Below, in pieces: positions 1 through 9,083 of a stretch of 64,000 nt of DNA. The stretch is from Okeania sp. SIO2B3 (GTDB lineage Bacteria; Cyanobacteriota; Cyanobacteriia; Cyanobacteriales; Microcoleaceae): NCBI RefSeq assembly GCF_010672525.1, contig NZ_JAAHGH010000007.1:106691-170690 (forward strand), given 5' to 3'. The notes under the pieces were generated by a model that was not told the origin of the DNA, searched no databases, and saw only the letters and a program-made list of their open reading frames with translations. Position numbers and translations under genes: made by a program. Every line of letters begins with the position of its first letter. Position 1 is the first letter of the stretch.

Positions 1-1768
1 TAGTTAATATCACAGTCATTTCTTCTCCACCGTAACGACAAACAATATCATATTGTCTAACTTGTTTCTGTAAAAAATGCGCTACTTTTTGGAGCACAAT
101 ATCTCCTACATCGTGACCATAAGTATCATTAAACTTTTTAAAGCGATCAACATCCACCATGATAATACTTAGAGGTTGTTGATAACGTTTCGCTTTGATA
201 ATTTCTTGCTTGAGAGATTCATCTAAATAGCGTCGATTAAATAAACCTGTTAGGGAATCACGAATACTTTCATTTCTTAATTTTTCTCTAAGTTTGAGGT
301 TGTACAGTCCTAAAGAAATTTGTTCGGCGACAGTACGAGCTAACTCTCGTTGATAATTACTAATTCCTTGTGGCAGTTCACTTCGTAGGTAAAATATCCC
401 CCAAGCTTTACCTTGAGCTAACAGAGGTATACAAATAGTACCAGTAAGTTGAGAGTCCTGATAAGTATGAGGACAAAATAATTCTGGTTGATTATTGCTA
501 GCAATATGAATTTTTTGATGGCGCAATGCCCAACAATCATTAAATTCAAGCAACATTTCACTATCGGCTAAATTGCCATAATGACTAACACTTTCAAATT
601 TATGGTTATGTTCATCTCTTGATAACACAGTGCCAGAAAAACCTGGAAACAATTTTTTGATAAATTCTGTTAGCAATTTATTCGCATCTTCAATTTTTTC
701 GCAAGCTTGTAAAAAATCTATCATTTGGTTAATAATTGCCATTTCTTGGTTGCGTTGCTCCAGTCTATGTACTGATTCTTGCAAACGCTGTACCTGTTGT
801 TCTAAATTATTATTATTACGATGCAACATTTCAATTTTCTCAGTTTGTAGGCGATCGACTTCCTCTTGCAATATCTGAATCATGCCATACATATCCACAG
901 AATTCAGATTTTCCAACAAGCTAGTTTGTGTGACGATCCCTAACAATTGGTCATCATCACCACATACAACTAATCGCCTTATTCCCAATTTTTGCATTTT
1001 TTGATGAGCTTTCCATAAGCTATCAAACGGAGTCAAACTCTGTAAAGGTGTACTCATAACTTCTGAAGCTTTGAATTGTTTGATATTCATCCCCAGCGCT
1101 TGAAATTGCACAATATCTCTTTCTGTGACAATTCCAATGGGATATAACTTCTGTTGTGGATCTGTGCGAACTATTACGATAGAACTCACTCGATACTTTG
1201 CCATTTTTTCTATCAAAGCAAATATAGATAAATCAGGGGGTCCATGAATAACATTAGTAGTCATCACTTCTTTCACCTGTCGATGTTTGAGTAAATCAAC
1301 TGATTTTAAAGAATTGCGGAGACTTGCTACTGTAATCAAACCTACTAATTCTCCTGTCTTGGATAATACTGGTAGATGACGAATTTTATGCTGCCGAAAA
1401 CAATTAATAACTGTGAAAATATTCTCGTTCTCTGAAGCAACTATTGTAATCAACTCCCGAGTCATCACATCATTTATTTTTACATTTTCCATAGAAATTT
1501 CTTGGGCAATTAAGCGTACTATATCTCGCTCGGTTAGTATTCCTAATAGTTGATTATTTTCTACTACTAATAAACAACTCGATCGCTTGCTTGACTCTAT
1601 ACTTTGATTTGATTTTGTAACTACATCAATCCCCTCATCTTTGTTTCTGGGTTTACTAAGCTGATTTATTGCTTCAGTCAGTGACATATCTGAAGTAACG
1701 ATTAGAGGATTTCGCTCAATTGCTACCTCAATCTGTGAATTTAAAAATTGACCTTTGTTAATAGACAT
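1..1768 (-). CDS. CBS-CBS-CBS-CBS-GAF-GGDEF signalling protein (partial, 3' end outside window)
   Basis: Probable diguanylate cyclase (2 GTP to c-di-GMP), cytosolic. The frame is open from the ATG at 1768 (MSINKGQF) to the window edge, 589 codons, so the C-terminus is missing. Reading order: four CBS repeats in two tandem pairs (about residues 15-280; note GILTERDIVRLIA, GLITVASL, GIVTERDIVQF and GIVTQTSL), a coiled coil (about 300-345), a GAF domain (about 350-490) and a GGDEF domain beginning SIRDSLTGLFNRRYLDE. The catalytic signature reads RYGGEEM close to the window edge, so the active-site GG(D/E)E core is present. CBS pairs usually bind adenine nucleotides, so a nucleotide-sensing cyclase is the likely role (inference). 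Its GAF plus GGDEF half resembles the C-terminal half of the protein at 23112-25544. Confidence 0.85.
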   Translation of the reverse strand, partial: MSINKGQFLNSQIEVAIERNPLIVTSDMSLTEAINQLSKPRNKDEGIDVVTKSNQSIESSKRSSCLLVVENNQLLGILTERDIVRLIAQEISMENVKINDVMTRELITIVASENENIFTVINCFRQHKIRHLPVLSKTGELVGLITVASLRNSLKSVDLLKHRQVKEVMTTNVIHGPPDLSIFALIEKMAKYRVSSIVIVRTDPQQKLYPIGIVTERDIVQFQALGMNIKQFKASEVMSTPLQSLTPFDSLWKAHQKMQKLGIRRLVVCGDDDQLLGIVTQTSLLENLNSVDMYGMIQILQEEVDRLQTEKIEMLHRNNNNLEQQVQRLQESVHRLEQRNQEMAIINQMIDFLQACEKIEDANKLLTEFIKKLFPGFSGTVLSRDEHNHKFESVSHYGNLADSEMLLEFNDCWALRHQKIHIASNNQPELFCPHTYQDSQLTGTICIPLLAQGKAWGIFYLRSELPQGISNYQRELARTVAEQISLGLYNLKLREKLRNESIRDSLTGLFNRRYLDESLKQEIIKAKRYQQPLSIIMVDVDRFKKFNDTYGHDVGDIVLQKVAHFLQKQVRQYDIVCRYGGEEMTVILT

Positions 1769-2227
1769 GGATCGTAAGTATAAAATTACAAATATACAAT
1801 TTTAGCTTTAATCTTATTGGGGACTTAATCCCTACCAATTGTGGACAACGCAGCTTGGTTTTAGGGTGTTCAGCAAGCCCTATTTAGGTATTAGGTAAAC
1901 TTTTATCATAATAAGTAGAAAAATCAAATTATTTATATATTTTTTGTATATTGACTGTTGAATGATATTTCTTTCCTGGAGAACGTTTAAACAAATTTAT
2001 TTTAGTAAAAAATACACTGTTTATTTTCTGTAGGTATTATACCTACGATTTACTACCTTCGGAGCCTAGCAATTATACTCAATTTCATAATACATAAATT
2101 AGGAGAGTATTCGTTTTGTTAGTCTTGTAGATGTAATGATATTTATCAGTAAATTCCTTTTACTGTCAGAAACAAAGCTACAAAAATCACTACTTGTACA
2201 CCACTGCGTTAGTTTTAATTAAAGTAT

Positions 2228-2325
2228 TAGACATCTCCTCCAAAAGAGGGAGTAGACAGTAGGGAGAAATAATTGATAATTTCTGTGTGAGAATTGATTT
2301 TATTTTTGATTTTTGGAGATGTCTA
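2228..2325. mobile_element. TIR element, family K copy 1
   Basis: A 98 bp element ending in the inverted repeat TAGACATCTCC / GGAGATGTCTA. The core has GGGAGTAGACAGTAGGGAG, a short STRR-like run. A second copy lies 150 bp downstream. Confidence 0.75.
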
Positions 2326-2471
2326 TTACCGACAAATATCTTTCTTGCTAAGTATTAATCTCCTAGATAAATCAATATTAAGTAGAAGTAGTAGAATGCA
2401 GTTTGTAGATTCTACCACTTTTAAATAATACAAAAAATTGTGCTACTTATAGAACCCCTAAACGGATCTAT

Positions 2472-2592
2472 TAAGCATCTCCTCCATGCATAGGGAGTAG
2501 GGAATAGGGAGTAGGGAGTAGAGAGTAGGGGGAAATAATTGATGAATAAGAGTGCAATAATTGATTTGATTTTTGATTGTTGGAGATATCTA
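2472..2592. mobile_element. TIR element, family K copy 2
   Basis: Ends AAGCATCTCCTCC / GGAGATATCT match copy 1. The interior AATAATTGAT and TTGATTTGATTTTTG stretches are shared. The centre carries an expanded heptamer array of GGGAGTA units at about 2490-2532, larger than in copy 1, so the array changes independently of the element ends. Confidence 0.7.
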
Positions 2593-2600
2593 TCTATAGC

Positions 2601-2737
2601 TATTTCAACAATTAATAATTAATAATTAATAATTAATAATTACCTCTCCTTGAAACCGGATAGGATTGATTCAAAGGAAAATTTTTCTTTATTATCCCCG
2701 AAAAAAGGGGAGGCTTTAAACCAAAATTTTTCGGTAA
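2601..2737. mobile_element. TIR element, family F copy 1
   Basis: Runs from TTTCAACAATTAATAATT through TACCTCTCC to the end TTTTTCGGTAA. The (AATAATT)n array at 2608-2641 lies just inside one end. Other copies are near 19.1, 35.9, 39.9, 46.6 and 48.2 kb. Confidence 0.75.
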
Positions 2738-2872
2738 TTAAATATCAATATCTATAGCTATGTAACTAAATATCAATATCCTAACTTATTTGCCTAAAAA
2801 CCCAACATTAGCTAATATTCCACTCACGGCTTTGATAGAACCCATTTGATCCCTATATATAGCGCTGTGCGC

Positions 2873-2903
2873 AGGCAACAGGCAACAGGCAACAGGCAAC
2901 AGG
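2873..2903. repeat. STRR heptamer array (CAACAGG)n
   Basis: About four head-to-tail copies of the 7 bp unit CAACAGG. The complementary unit CTGTTGC recurs at 55323-55358. Confidence 0.85.
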
Positions 2904-3090
2904 GGGAATAAATTGCCTATCATACAAGACTTTTAGCTATTTGGCCTTTCCTGTAATTTGTAAATATACCAGCGCTCATTGCTATAATTATGGTACTCAA
3001 GTCTTTTGGCGCATAAATTTTGACCGAAAATCTTGGTGTTGGTGTGTTGAATTTTTTGTATTATTTCTCCCCACATCTTCCCTTTTTCTT

Positions 3091-3152
<62 letters not shown>

Positions 3153-3198
3153 CTAAAAAAATTTAATATTTATGAAGATACCAAATGAGTTCTATAAA

Positions 3199-3353
3199 TC
3201 TCCCCATCTTCCCCATCTTCCCAAACTCCCCATCTCCCCCATCTCCCCATCTCCCCATCTCCCCCATCTTCCCAAACTCCCCATCTCCCCCATCTTCCCC
3301 ATCTCCCCATCTTCCCCATCTCCCCATCTCCCCACCCTCTCCATCTCCCCACA
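3199..3353. repeat. Low-complexity array of CCCCATCT-type units
   Basis: About 150 bp built from CCCCATCT, CCCCATCTT and CCCAAACT units. All six frames stay open here only because of composition, so open frames over this stretch are not genes. Confidence 0.9.
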
Positions 3354-3382
3354 CTTTACATATTAGTGTAGTCAGGATAATC

Positions 3383-5056
3383 TTAATATTGGCGTGATTT
3401 GGCAATTTTTAAACTGAGTAAAATTACTGGTATAATCCCTACCAACACAATTGCTAAAGCTGGACCTGCTGCCTCCGTTAGTCGCTCATCAGAAGCCAAA
3501 TTATAAACCCTTACTGCTAAGGTATCAAAATTAAACGGACGAATTACCATTGTTGCAGGTAACTCTTTCATCACATCCACAAAAGTTAACATTGCTCCAG
3601 TTAATAACCCTCCCCACATCATCGGTGCATGAACTTTAACCAGAGTCTTCGTGGGTCCATAACCTAAACTTCGGGAAGCATCATCTAAACTTGGTTTGAT
3701 TTTAAGCAAACTTGACTCCACAGCACCAAATGCTACCGCCATAAACCTCACCAAATAAGCAAACACTAATGCTGTAATAGTTCCACTGAATAATAAACCA
3801 GTTGATATGCCAAATATTGAACGCATAAAACTATCAATGATATTATCAACCGCACCAATGGGAATCAAAATTCCCACTGCAATAACTGAACCCGGTACAG
3901 CATAACCCATTGCAGCAATGCGAGTTGATAAACGCATTCCCAAATTTCGATTCAACCGCACGCCATATGCCATAATTAAGGCGATCGCCACAGCAAAAAC
4001 AGCCGTAATTCCTGCCAAAATTAAACTATGGGAAGCATAACTCCAAAACTTTCCCCGAAAACTTTCCGCACTTTCAGCAATAGTCATTTCTAATAATAAT
4101 CCTGCTGGCAACAGAAAACCTAACAATACTGGCAGCAAACAAGCAAATAAACTGACTATCCCACGCATTCCACCTAAATGAAACTGCTGCAATTTTTGAT
4201 ACTGACTGCTAGTTTGATAGTATTTTGCTTGCCGACGCGACCATAACTCCAGCAAAATTAACCATAAAATAAATAACATCAATACTGCTGCTAACTGTGC
4301 TGCAGCAACTCTCTCTCCCATGCCAAACCAAGTCCGATATATGCCAGTGGTAAATGTTTCGACTCCAAAATATTGTACTGTACCGAAATCATTGAGAGTC
4401 TCCATCAGCGCTAGAGCTAAACCTGCCATTATTGCTGGTCGAGCTAGGGGTAAAGCTATTTTATAAAAGCTACGCCAAGGGTTGCATCCCAGGGAGCGAC
4501 TGGCTTCTAAAGTACAGGTTGATTGTTCTAAAAAAGCCACTCGTGTTAGTAAGTAAACATAAGGATATAGGGTAAGGGTTAATAGAGCGATCGCTCCTCC
4601 CATGGAACGGATCTCCGGGAACCAATAATCACTAACACTTGCCCAACCAAATACCTCTCGCAACCACATTTGCACAGGCCCATAAAATTCTAGTAATTCT
4701 GTGTAGGTGTAGGCGAGAATATAAGCAGGAGTTGCTAATGGTAACAACATCGCCCATTCAAAAATGCGACTACCAGGAAAGCGACACATTGTGACTAACC
4801 ATGCTGCTCCTACTCCGATGATGACAACTCCGCAACCTACTCCTACCATTAAGATAAAGGAGTTTAGCAGATAACGGGGTAAAACTGTAGAAGCTAAATG
4901 ACTCCAAATTTCTCCTGTATCCGAGAAAATACTGCTGAGAATAAATAGTACAGGAGCTGAGATTAAAAAGGCGATCGCTATGACAAATACTGTCCAAGCA
5001 TTCCAGTTGAAATAGTTAATTTTTTTCACATTATCAAACATTTTAATTTTATACAT
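3383..5056 (-). CDS. futB: Ferric iron ABC transporter permease FutB-type
   Basis: Inner-membrane permease of a Fe3+ uptake ABC transporter, 557 aa, the usual size for the fused double-domain FutB/SfuB/FbpB type. About twelve hydrophobic segments fall in two halves, and each half carries an EAA loop that docks to the ATPase: EASRSLGCNPWRSFYKIALP (first half) and DASRSLGYGPTKTLVKVHAP (second half). The start at MYKIKMFDNVKK is not fixed by a clear ribosome site; MFDNVKK six codons in is equally possible. The ATPase partner futC lies divergently at 6864, separated by a tnpB remnant. No iron-binding protein gene (futA) is visible in the window. Substrate assignment is from family resemblance. 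Confidence 0.88.
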   Translation of the reverse strand: MYKIKMFDNVKKINYFNWNAWTVFVIAIAFLISAPVLFILSSIFSDTGEIWSHLASTVLPRYLLNSFILMVGVGCGVVIIGVGAAWLVTMCRFPGSRIFEWAMLLPLATPAYILAYTYTELLEFYGPVQMWLREVFGWASVSDYWFPEIRSMGGAIALLTLTLYPYVYLLTRVAFLEQSTCTLEASRSLGCNPWRSFYKIALPLARPAIMAGLALALMETLNDFGTVQYFGVETFTTGIYRTWFGMGERVAAAQLAAVLMLFILWLILLELWSRRQAKYYQTSSQYQKLQQFHLGGMRGIVSLFACLLPVLLGFLLPAGLLLEMTIAESAESFRGKFWSYASHSLILAGITAVFAVAIALIMAYGVRLNRNLGMRLSTRIAAMGYAVPGSVIAVGILIPIGAVDNIIDSFMRSIFGISTGLLFSGTITALVFAYLVRFMAVAFGAVESSLLKIKPSLDDASRSLGYGPTKTLVKVHAPMMWGGLLTGAMLTFVDVMKELPATMVIRPFNFDTLAVRVYNLASDERLTEAAGPALAIVLVGIIPVILLSLKIAKSRQY

Positions 5057-5293
5057 TAGAAATTGTTTGTCAAATAAATATTAAACCATGTAGGGGGTAG
5101 GGTGCGAATAACGCACGTCTCCCACAGGAAGCGGTGCGTGAGCTGTCAAACCAATCGTGTTTGCCATTCTGTACCGAAAGCGGAACGGAGTTCTATCGTT
5201 AATTTCAGAAATTGTAAGAATACTGTCACAAACCGTTCTTAGAAACCTATGATAATCTATATAAATCTATGATTATCTGTTCCATTCCTGCTT
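5057..5293 (-). other. Right-end region of the decayed IS605-type element
   Basis: Lies downstream of the tnpB remnant on its strand. A hairpin GTGCG-AATAA-CGCAC (5102-5116) and the adjacent GC-rich stretch look like the subterminal hairpin that ends IS200/IS605-type elements, where the omega RNA of TnpB would also be encoded. The exact end is not defined by eye. Confidence 0.4.
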
Positions 5294-5340
5294 CTAGCTG
5301 GCAACGTCGGCGTTATCCAGTCCACAGGCTGACACGGACG

Positions 5341-5387
5341 TTTGCTTCGCAACGCTGGCGCGAAACGCGTTAGCGTTGCGGAGCAAA
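5341..5387. repeat. Hairpin repeat inside tnpB remnant
   Basis: Arms TTTGCTTCGCAACGCT (5341-5356) and AGCGTTGCGGAGCAAA (5372-5387) are inverted copies with one mismatch. It separates two segments of the TnpB C-terminal tail that read continuously when it is removed. Confidence 0.75.
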
Positions 5388-5415
5388 CTGCCCGCCATAG
5401 CTAAATTAAACGCTG

Positions 5416-5474
5416 CATTTCCTACGGAATGCTTCCCTACGGGATGCTTCCCTACGGGATGCTACGCAAACGCA
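5416..5474. repeat. R element inside tnpB remnant
   Basis: Three CCTACGG(G/A)ATGCTTC-type units followed by CTACGCAAACGC. About 57 bp appear to be inserted between the Leu and Asn codons of the DRDLNAA motif. The same units recur at 8032-8142 and, in shorter form, at 37966, 39210, 39342 and 44262. Confidence 0.75.
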
Positions 5475-5729
5475 AACAAATATCGTTCGCAGCTAAAATT
5501 GCAGTGTTCGCACTTAAACACTCTTTCAGATAAAGATAGAGACTCTTTAACAGTTCCACATCTACTGCAGGTTTTAGAACTAGGAAACCATCTATCAACA
5601 ATGGTTAAGGATGAGCCATATAATTCACACTTGTACTCTAACTGTCTACGAAATTCATAAAATCCCATGTCAGTAACAGCCTTAGCCAGCTTGTGATTTG
5701 ACATCATACCTGATACATTTAAGTCTTCA

Positions 5730-5771
5730 CCCACCCCTCTAGCTCCCCTCCCGGGAGGGGATGGGGGTGGG
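5730..5771. repeat. P element inside tnpB remnant
   Basis: Nested palindrome: outer arms CCCACCCC/GGGGTGGG and inner CCCCTCCCGGGAGGGG. In the TnpB frame it reads as a PPPSPPGRGARGVG stretch immediately before EDLNVSGM. Confidence 0.8.
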
Positions 5772-6640
5772 TTGTGGTTTTTAGCTAGAGAAGTAGTTAG
5801 TTTATGCAATGTATCTTTTCTGATGTTGGCTATCCTGTTGTGTAGCCTGGCTATTTTTAGCTGTGCTTTTTTCCAGTTATTAGAAAACTTGACTTTATGT
5901 CGGTTAAGGTACTGCAACCGAGAAAGTTTGGCTTCTAACTTTCTGTAAGGTTTAGCACCAACAAAGACCTCACCAGTGGATAACGTGGCTAGAGATTTTA
6001 CTCCTAAATCTACTCCAACTACATCTACTGACTTCTCAGTAATTATGGAAGCTGAGTCTATCTTGAAACTAACAAACCATCTATCAGCTTTTTTGCTAAT
6101 AGTTACAGATTTAGGAGCTATATTATCTGGCAGTATTTCATAGGTTTTAATCCATCCAATTCGAGGTAATTTTATATGTTTAAAACCTACTGATATAGAA
6201 CCATCTAAAGTAAAACTATCATCTCTACCTTTCTTCTTGAATTTAGGTTGACCCGACACTTTACTCAAGCAACGTTTCCAAGCTGACGATAAATATCTCA
6301 AGGCATACTGAGGAGCTGTTTTTGACACTTCATAATACCAATAGTTATTAGGTTTAACCATTGCTACTAATAGTTTGTGCAAATCAATAGCTGTAGGAAA
6401 TTTAAGTTTACTGTCAGGATTGTTGGAATTGTGATTAAGGATGTTCCTAGTCAGCCATAATCCCCAATTCCAGGCGTGCCTTGCAACACCAGCGTGTTTA
6501 GCTAGTAAGGTTTTTTGCTGATTATTCGGATGTAGTTCAGTTTTAAATCCAAGTAGCATAAAACAGATAATTGGTGATTTTCACGCGATTATACTAGATT
6601 ATAGCCAACAGTTATTAGCCCTAACTTAATCTTTTGTTGA

Positions 6641-6738
6641 TATAGCACTACAAGAATTGGTTAGGACATTTTTCAATCTTAAAATCCTTTTACAGTTTGC
6701 TATTCCCTGTTCCCTGTTCCCTAGCGCGTAGCGCTATA
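6641..6738. mobile_element. TIR element, family J copy 1, in the futC upstream region
   Basis: Ends TATAGCACTAC and GCGTAGCGCTATA are inverted repeats. The interior has a TTCCCTGTTCCCTG heptamer run. It occupies much of the 304 bp between the tnpB remnant and futC. The remaining bases to 6863 are AT-rich with AGGGAGG (6847-6853) upstream of the futC start. Confidence 0.7.
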
Positions 6739-6863
6739 AACAGCCTCTTAGAAAAGTTTCCATAAACTTAATGAGAACATTTCCTAAAAATTAGGTTAAT
6801 ATAATTGAGAAGTCAATAATGTTCTAGACATATTTTAAGAATCTAAGGGAGGTTAAACAATAA

Positions 6864-7994
6864 ATGGCCCAATCTGTAATTCTCTGTTTGGAGAGTCTCA
6901 GCAAACAATTTTCTCGCACTGCTATCCCTGCGGTGCAAAATGTCAATTTAACATTGTACCAAGGGGATATACTAGGGTTATTGGGGCCTTCAGGTTGTGG
7001 CAAAACAACTTTATTGAGAATGATTGCTGGATTTGAGCAACCACAGTCAGGTATTATTACTATTAATGAGCAAGTAGTTGCTGGTGTGAATGATTGGGTG
7101 GCACCGGAAAAACGAGATGTTGGTATGGTTTTCCAAGATTATGCCTTATTTCCCCATCTGACGGTAGCTAAAAATATTGCATTCGGTCTACATAATTCTG
7201 GCAAAAAGTCAAGTAGGCAAATTAATCATCAGGTTGCAGATGCTCTGGAATTAGTTGGTTTATCTGGTTTGGAAAGTCGCTATCCCCACGAACTTTCTGG
7301 GGGTCAACAGCAACGGATAGCTTTGGCGCGTGCTTTGGCACCAAATCCAGCTTTAGTATTATTGGATGAACCTTTGAGTAATTTGGATGTACAAGTCAGA
7401 ATCAGATTACGGCAAGAATTACGAGATATTCTCAAAAATGCTGGTGCTTCGGGAATTTTTGTTACTCACGATCAAGAAGAGGCAATGGCTATTTCTGATC
7501 GGGTGGCAGTAATGCGAGCTGGATGTGTGGAACAGTTTGGTACTCCGGAAGATATTTATACTGAACCTGCTTCTCAGTTTGTAGCTGAATTTGTAACTCA
7601 GGCTAATTTTTTACCTGCACGTCGTCAAGGTCAGCTGTGGGAAACGGAGCTTGGAGATTTTGAATTAACAGATAATCATTTATTTGGTGGGAAAATTGGT
7701 AGCTTAGATGAGTTCGATCAAGTTGAGTTAATGATTCGTCAGGAAAATTTGATGTTAAAACCTGATGATGGGGGGTCTGTAGTGATTCACGATCGCCAAT
7801 TTTTAGGTCGTGAATTTCGTTATTCTTTACGCACTGAATCTGGACAAGAATTAATTGCTCGTACAACTCCACAATTAGCATTGCCCATGGGAATTAAGGT
7901 TAAGGTATCTATTGCAGAAGATTGTTTGAGGGTTTTTCCTGCTACATCTACTAAAAATTTGGCTCAATCTTCTTCCCTAGTTAGTGTTAATTAA
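6864..7994 (+). CDS. futC: Ferric iron ABC transporter ATP-binding protein FutC-type
   Basis: Cytosolic ATPase that powers Fe3+ import with the FutB permease; 376 aa, normal for the FbpC/FutC family. Walker A GPSGCGKTT (about residue 41), Q-loop VFQDYALFPH, ABC signature LSGGQQQRIALARAL, Walker B LVLLDEP, D-loop LSNLDV and switch His VTHDQEEA are all intact. A C-terminal TOBE-like regulatory domain follows (about 240-360). The ATG is preceded by AGGGAGG about 10 bases upstream. It is divergent from futB; expression control (Fur is usual for the family) cannot be read from the upstream region, which is occupied by a TIR element. Confidence 0.9.
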   Translation: MAQSVILCLESLSKQFSRTAIPAVQNVNLTLYQGDILGLLGPSGCGKTTLLRMIAGFEQPQSGIITINEQVVAGVNDWVAPEKRDVGMVFQDYALFPHLTVAKNIAFGLHNSGKKSSRQINHQVADALELVGLSGLESRYPHELSGGQQQRIALARALAPNPALVLLDEPLSNLDVQVRIRLRQELRDILKNAGASGIFVTHDQEEAMAISDRVAVMRAGCVEQFGTPEDIYTEPASQFVAEFVTQANFLPARRQGQLWETELGDFELTDNHLFGGKIGSLDEFDQVELMIRQENLMLKPDDGGSVVIHDRQFLGREFRYSLRTESGQELIARTTPQLALPMGIKVKVSIAEDCLRVFPATSTKNLAQSSSLVSVN

Positions 7995-8031
7995 TATAGG
8001 AAAAAAATGGTTCAGAGAAGGTTATATGTAA

Positions 8032-8142
8032 GCATTTCCTACGGACTGCTTCCCTACGGGATGCTACGCAAACGCAAACAGCAGTCAGCTAGCCTCCTAT
8101 GGTCGGAACTTTCCTAGGTCATGCTACGCAAACGTTAACAGC
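8032..8142. repeat. Two R elements
   Basis: GCATTTCCTACGG, GCTTCCCTACGGGATG and CTACGCAAACGCAAACAGC, then a second shorter copy ending CATGCTACGCAAACG. The same sequence is found inside the tnpB remnant at 5416-5474. Confidence 0.7.
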
Positions 8143-8248
8143 TATCAGCTTTATTACCTTATAGTGGACAATTTAAGTTCGTTGTTCTTGTGCTTCAATT
8201 CTTTGTTTAAAAATGTAGTAGAAGTTAAACAAATACTTGGTTTATTCA

Positions 8249-8355
8249 TTACAGCGCTTTTCAAATTGATGAACCACATCGTCATAACCAAAACCCAGTA
8301 GGGACGTTGCATGCAACGTCCCTACTGTGGTATACTGAAATGAAAACCGCTGTAA
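8249..8355. mobile_element. TIR element, family A copy 1
   Basis: A 107 bp element with ends TTACAGCGCTTTTCA / TGAAAACCGCTGTAA (one mismatch in 15). The centre (8298-8325) is a perfect 28 bp palindrome whose half is GTAGGGACGTTGCA. A second copy with the same length and order is at 19346-19453. Short, non-coding and TIR-ended, so MITE-like. Confidence 0.85.
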
Positions 8356-8905
8356 AAAGCTGAATGCGAGCGCATTCCGCACCGAAGAGCTAACTTCTAA
8401 TCGCTGAATGCTTACTGTTATATTTCTCATCTCTAGCCATTCTACTAAAGTTTGCGGTGTTTTGCCAGATTAATCTAAATCTACAATAAACGACTGAGGA
8501 GACAGGAGACAGGAGTCAGGAGACAGGAGGGAAGAAAGAAGAAGAAAGAATAAAGAGGAGAAAGTTTTTTTGATCACTGATTATCCGGACATGATATAAT
8601 TACTGATTAACTTGATAATTTTTCTGAGATGCAAGAGATTTTTTAAATTTATATTCTGCTTCGACAAAACCAGAGAGGTTCAAATTAGGGTAATCCTAAA
8701 AAGGAAAGGATGAAGCAATTCACGTAGATGAGTACCACCTCCTGCCATCAATTCGGGACTTGGGATAAATTTCTGGATAATCATCTTCAACTGAGTTTTT
8801 TCTCAATTATTTTAGTCGATCTTACTAAAGTATTCAGATTTTTGTCGATAGATTATTTATCCACTACAAAAATTCAAAGTCGAACTGACATTAAAAAAAA
8901 ATAGG

Positions 8906-8997
8906 TATAGCACTACGCAAATACAAGATTGACATTCCTCTGTTCCCTATTCCCTGACAGCCCAAATTTATTGTCAAACACCAAAAGACGTAGTGCT
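8906..8997. mobile_element. TIR element, family J copy 2
   Basis: Ends TATAGCACTACGC / GACGTAGTGCT, with TGTTCCCTATTCCCTGAC in the middle, as in copy 1 at 6641-6738. Confidence 0.7.
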
Positions 8998-9083
8998 TTT
9001 TTTATGAAAAACCTAGGTTTCCCAGTCAGCAGATGCAGAAACCCGGTGTCTCTAGATAGTAATAAATTTTGCCTGATCGCTAA

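Larger units (their letters stand above)
5294..6559 (-). pseudogene. tnpB: IS200/IS605-type tnpB, interrupted by three small repeats
   Basis: TnpB RNA-guided nuclease/transposon accessory protein. The N-terminal part is intact (MLLGFKTELHPNNQQ; RuvC-I VVGVDLGVKSLA; zinc finger CSRCGTVKESL and CEHC). Three insertions disturb the rest. (1) P element 5730-5771 adds about ten codons in frame just before the RuvC-II EDLNVSGM. (2) R element 5416-5474 sits in the RuvC-III DRDLNAA motif; the preserved halves read CERYL and NAAFNLAMAG, the motif Asp codon is now Tyr, and the insert supplies an in-frame TAG at 5462-5464. (3) A hairpin repeat at 5341-5387 splits the tail AMAGS/VSACGLDNADVAS, followed by TAG at 5294-5296. 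The frame is the same before and after each insert. A loss-of-function remnant is likely. No tnpA is adjacent. Confidence 0.85.
7995..9083. other. Repeat-filled intergenic region
   Basis: No supported gene in 1.1 kb. Contents: R elements, family A and J elements, a GGAGACA/GGAGTCA heptamer array (8497-8530) and a family G-like end (TCCGGACATGATAT, about 8584-8597) whose partner end I could not find. Confidence 0.65.

Noticed and set aside
3163-3405. Overlapping open frames on both strands rich in Gly/Glu/Met or Pro/Ser/His
   Set aside because: They are produced by the CCCCATCT array; no ribosome site and repeat-only composition.
5376-5660. Plus-strand frame of 94 codons
   Set aside because: It is the complement of the tnpB zinc-finger region and its inserted repeats.
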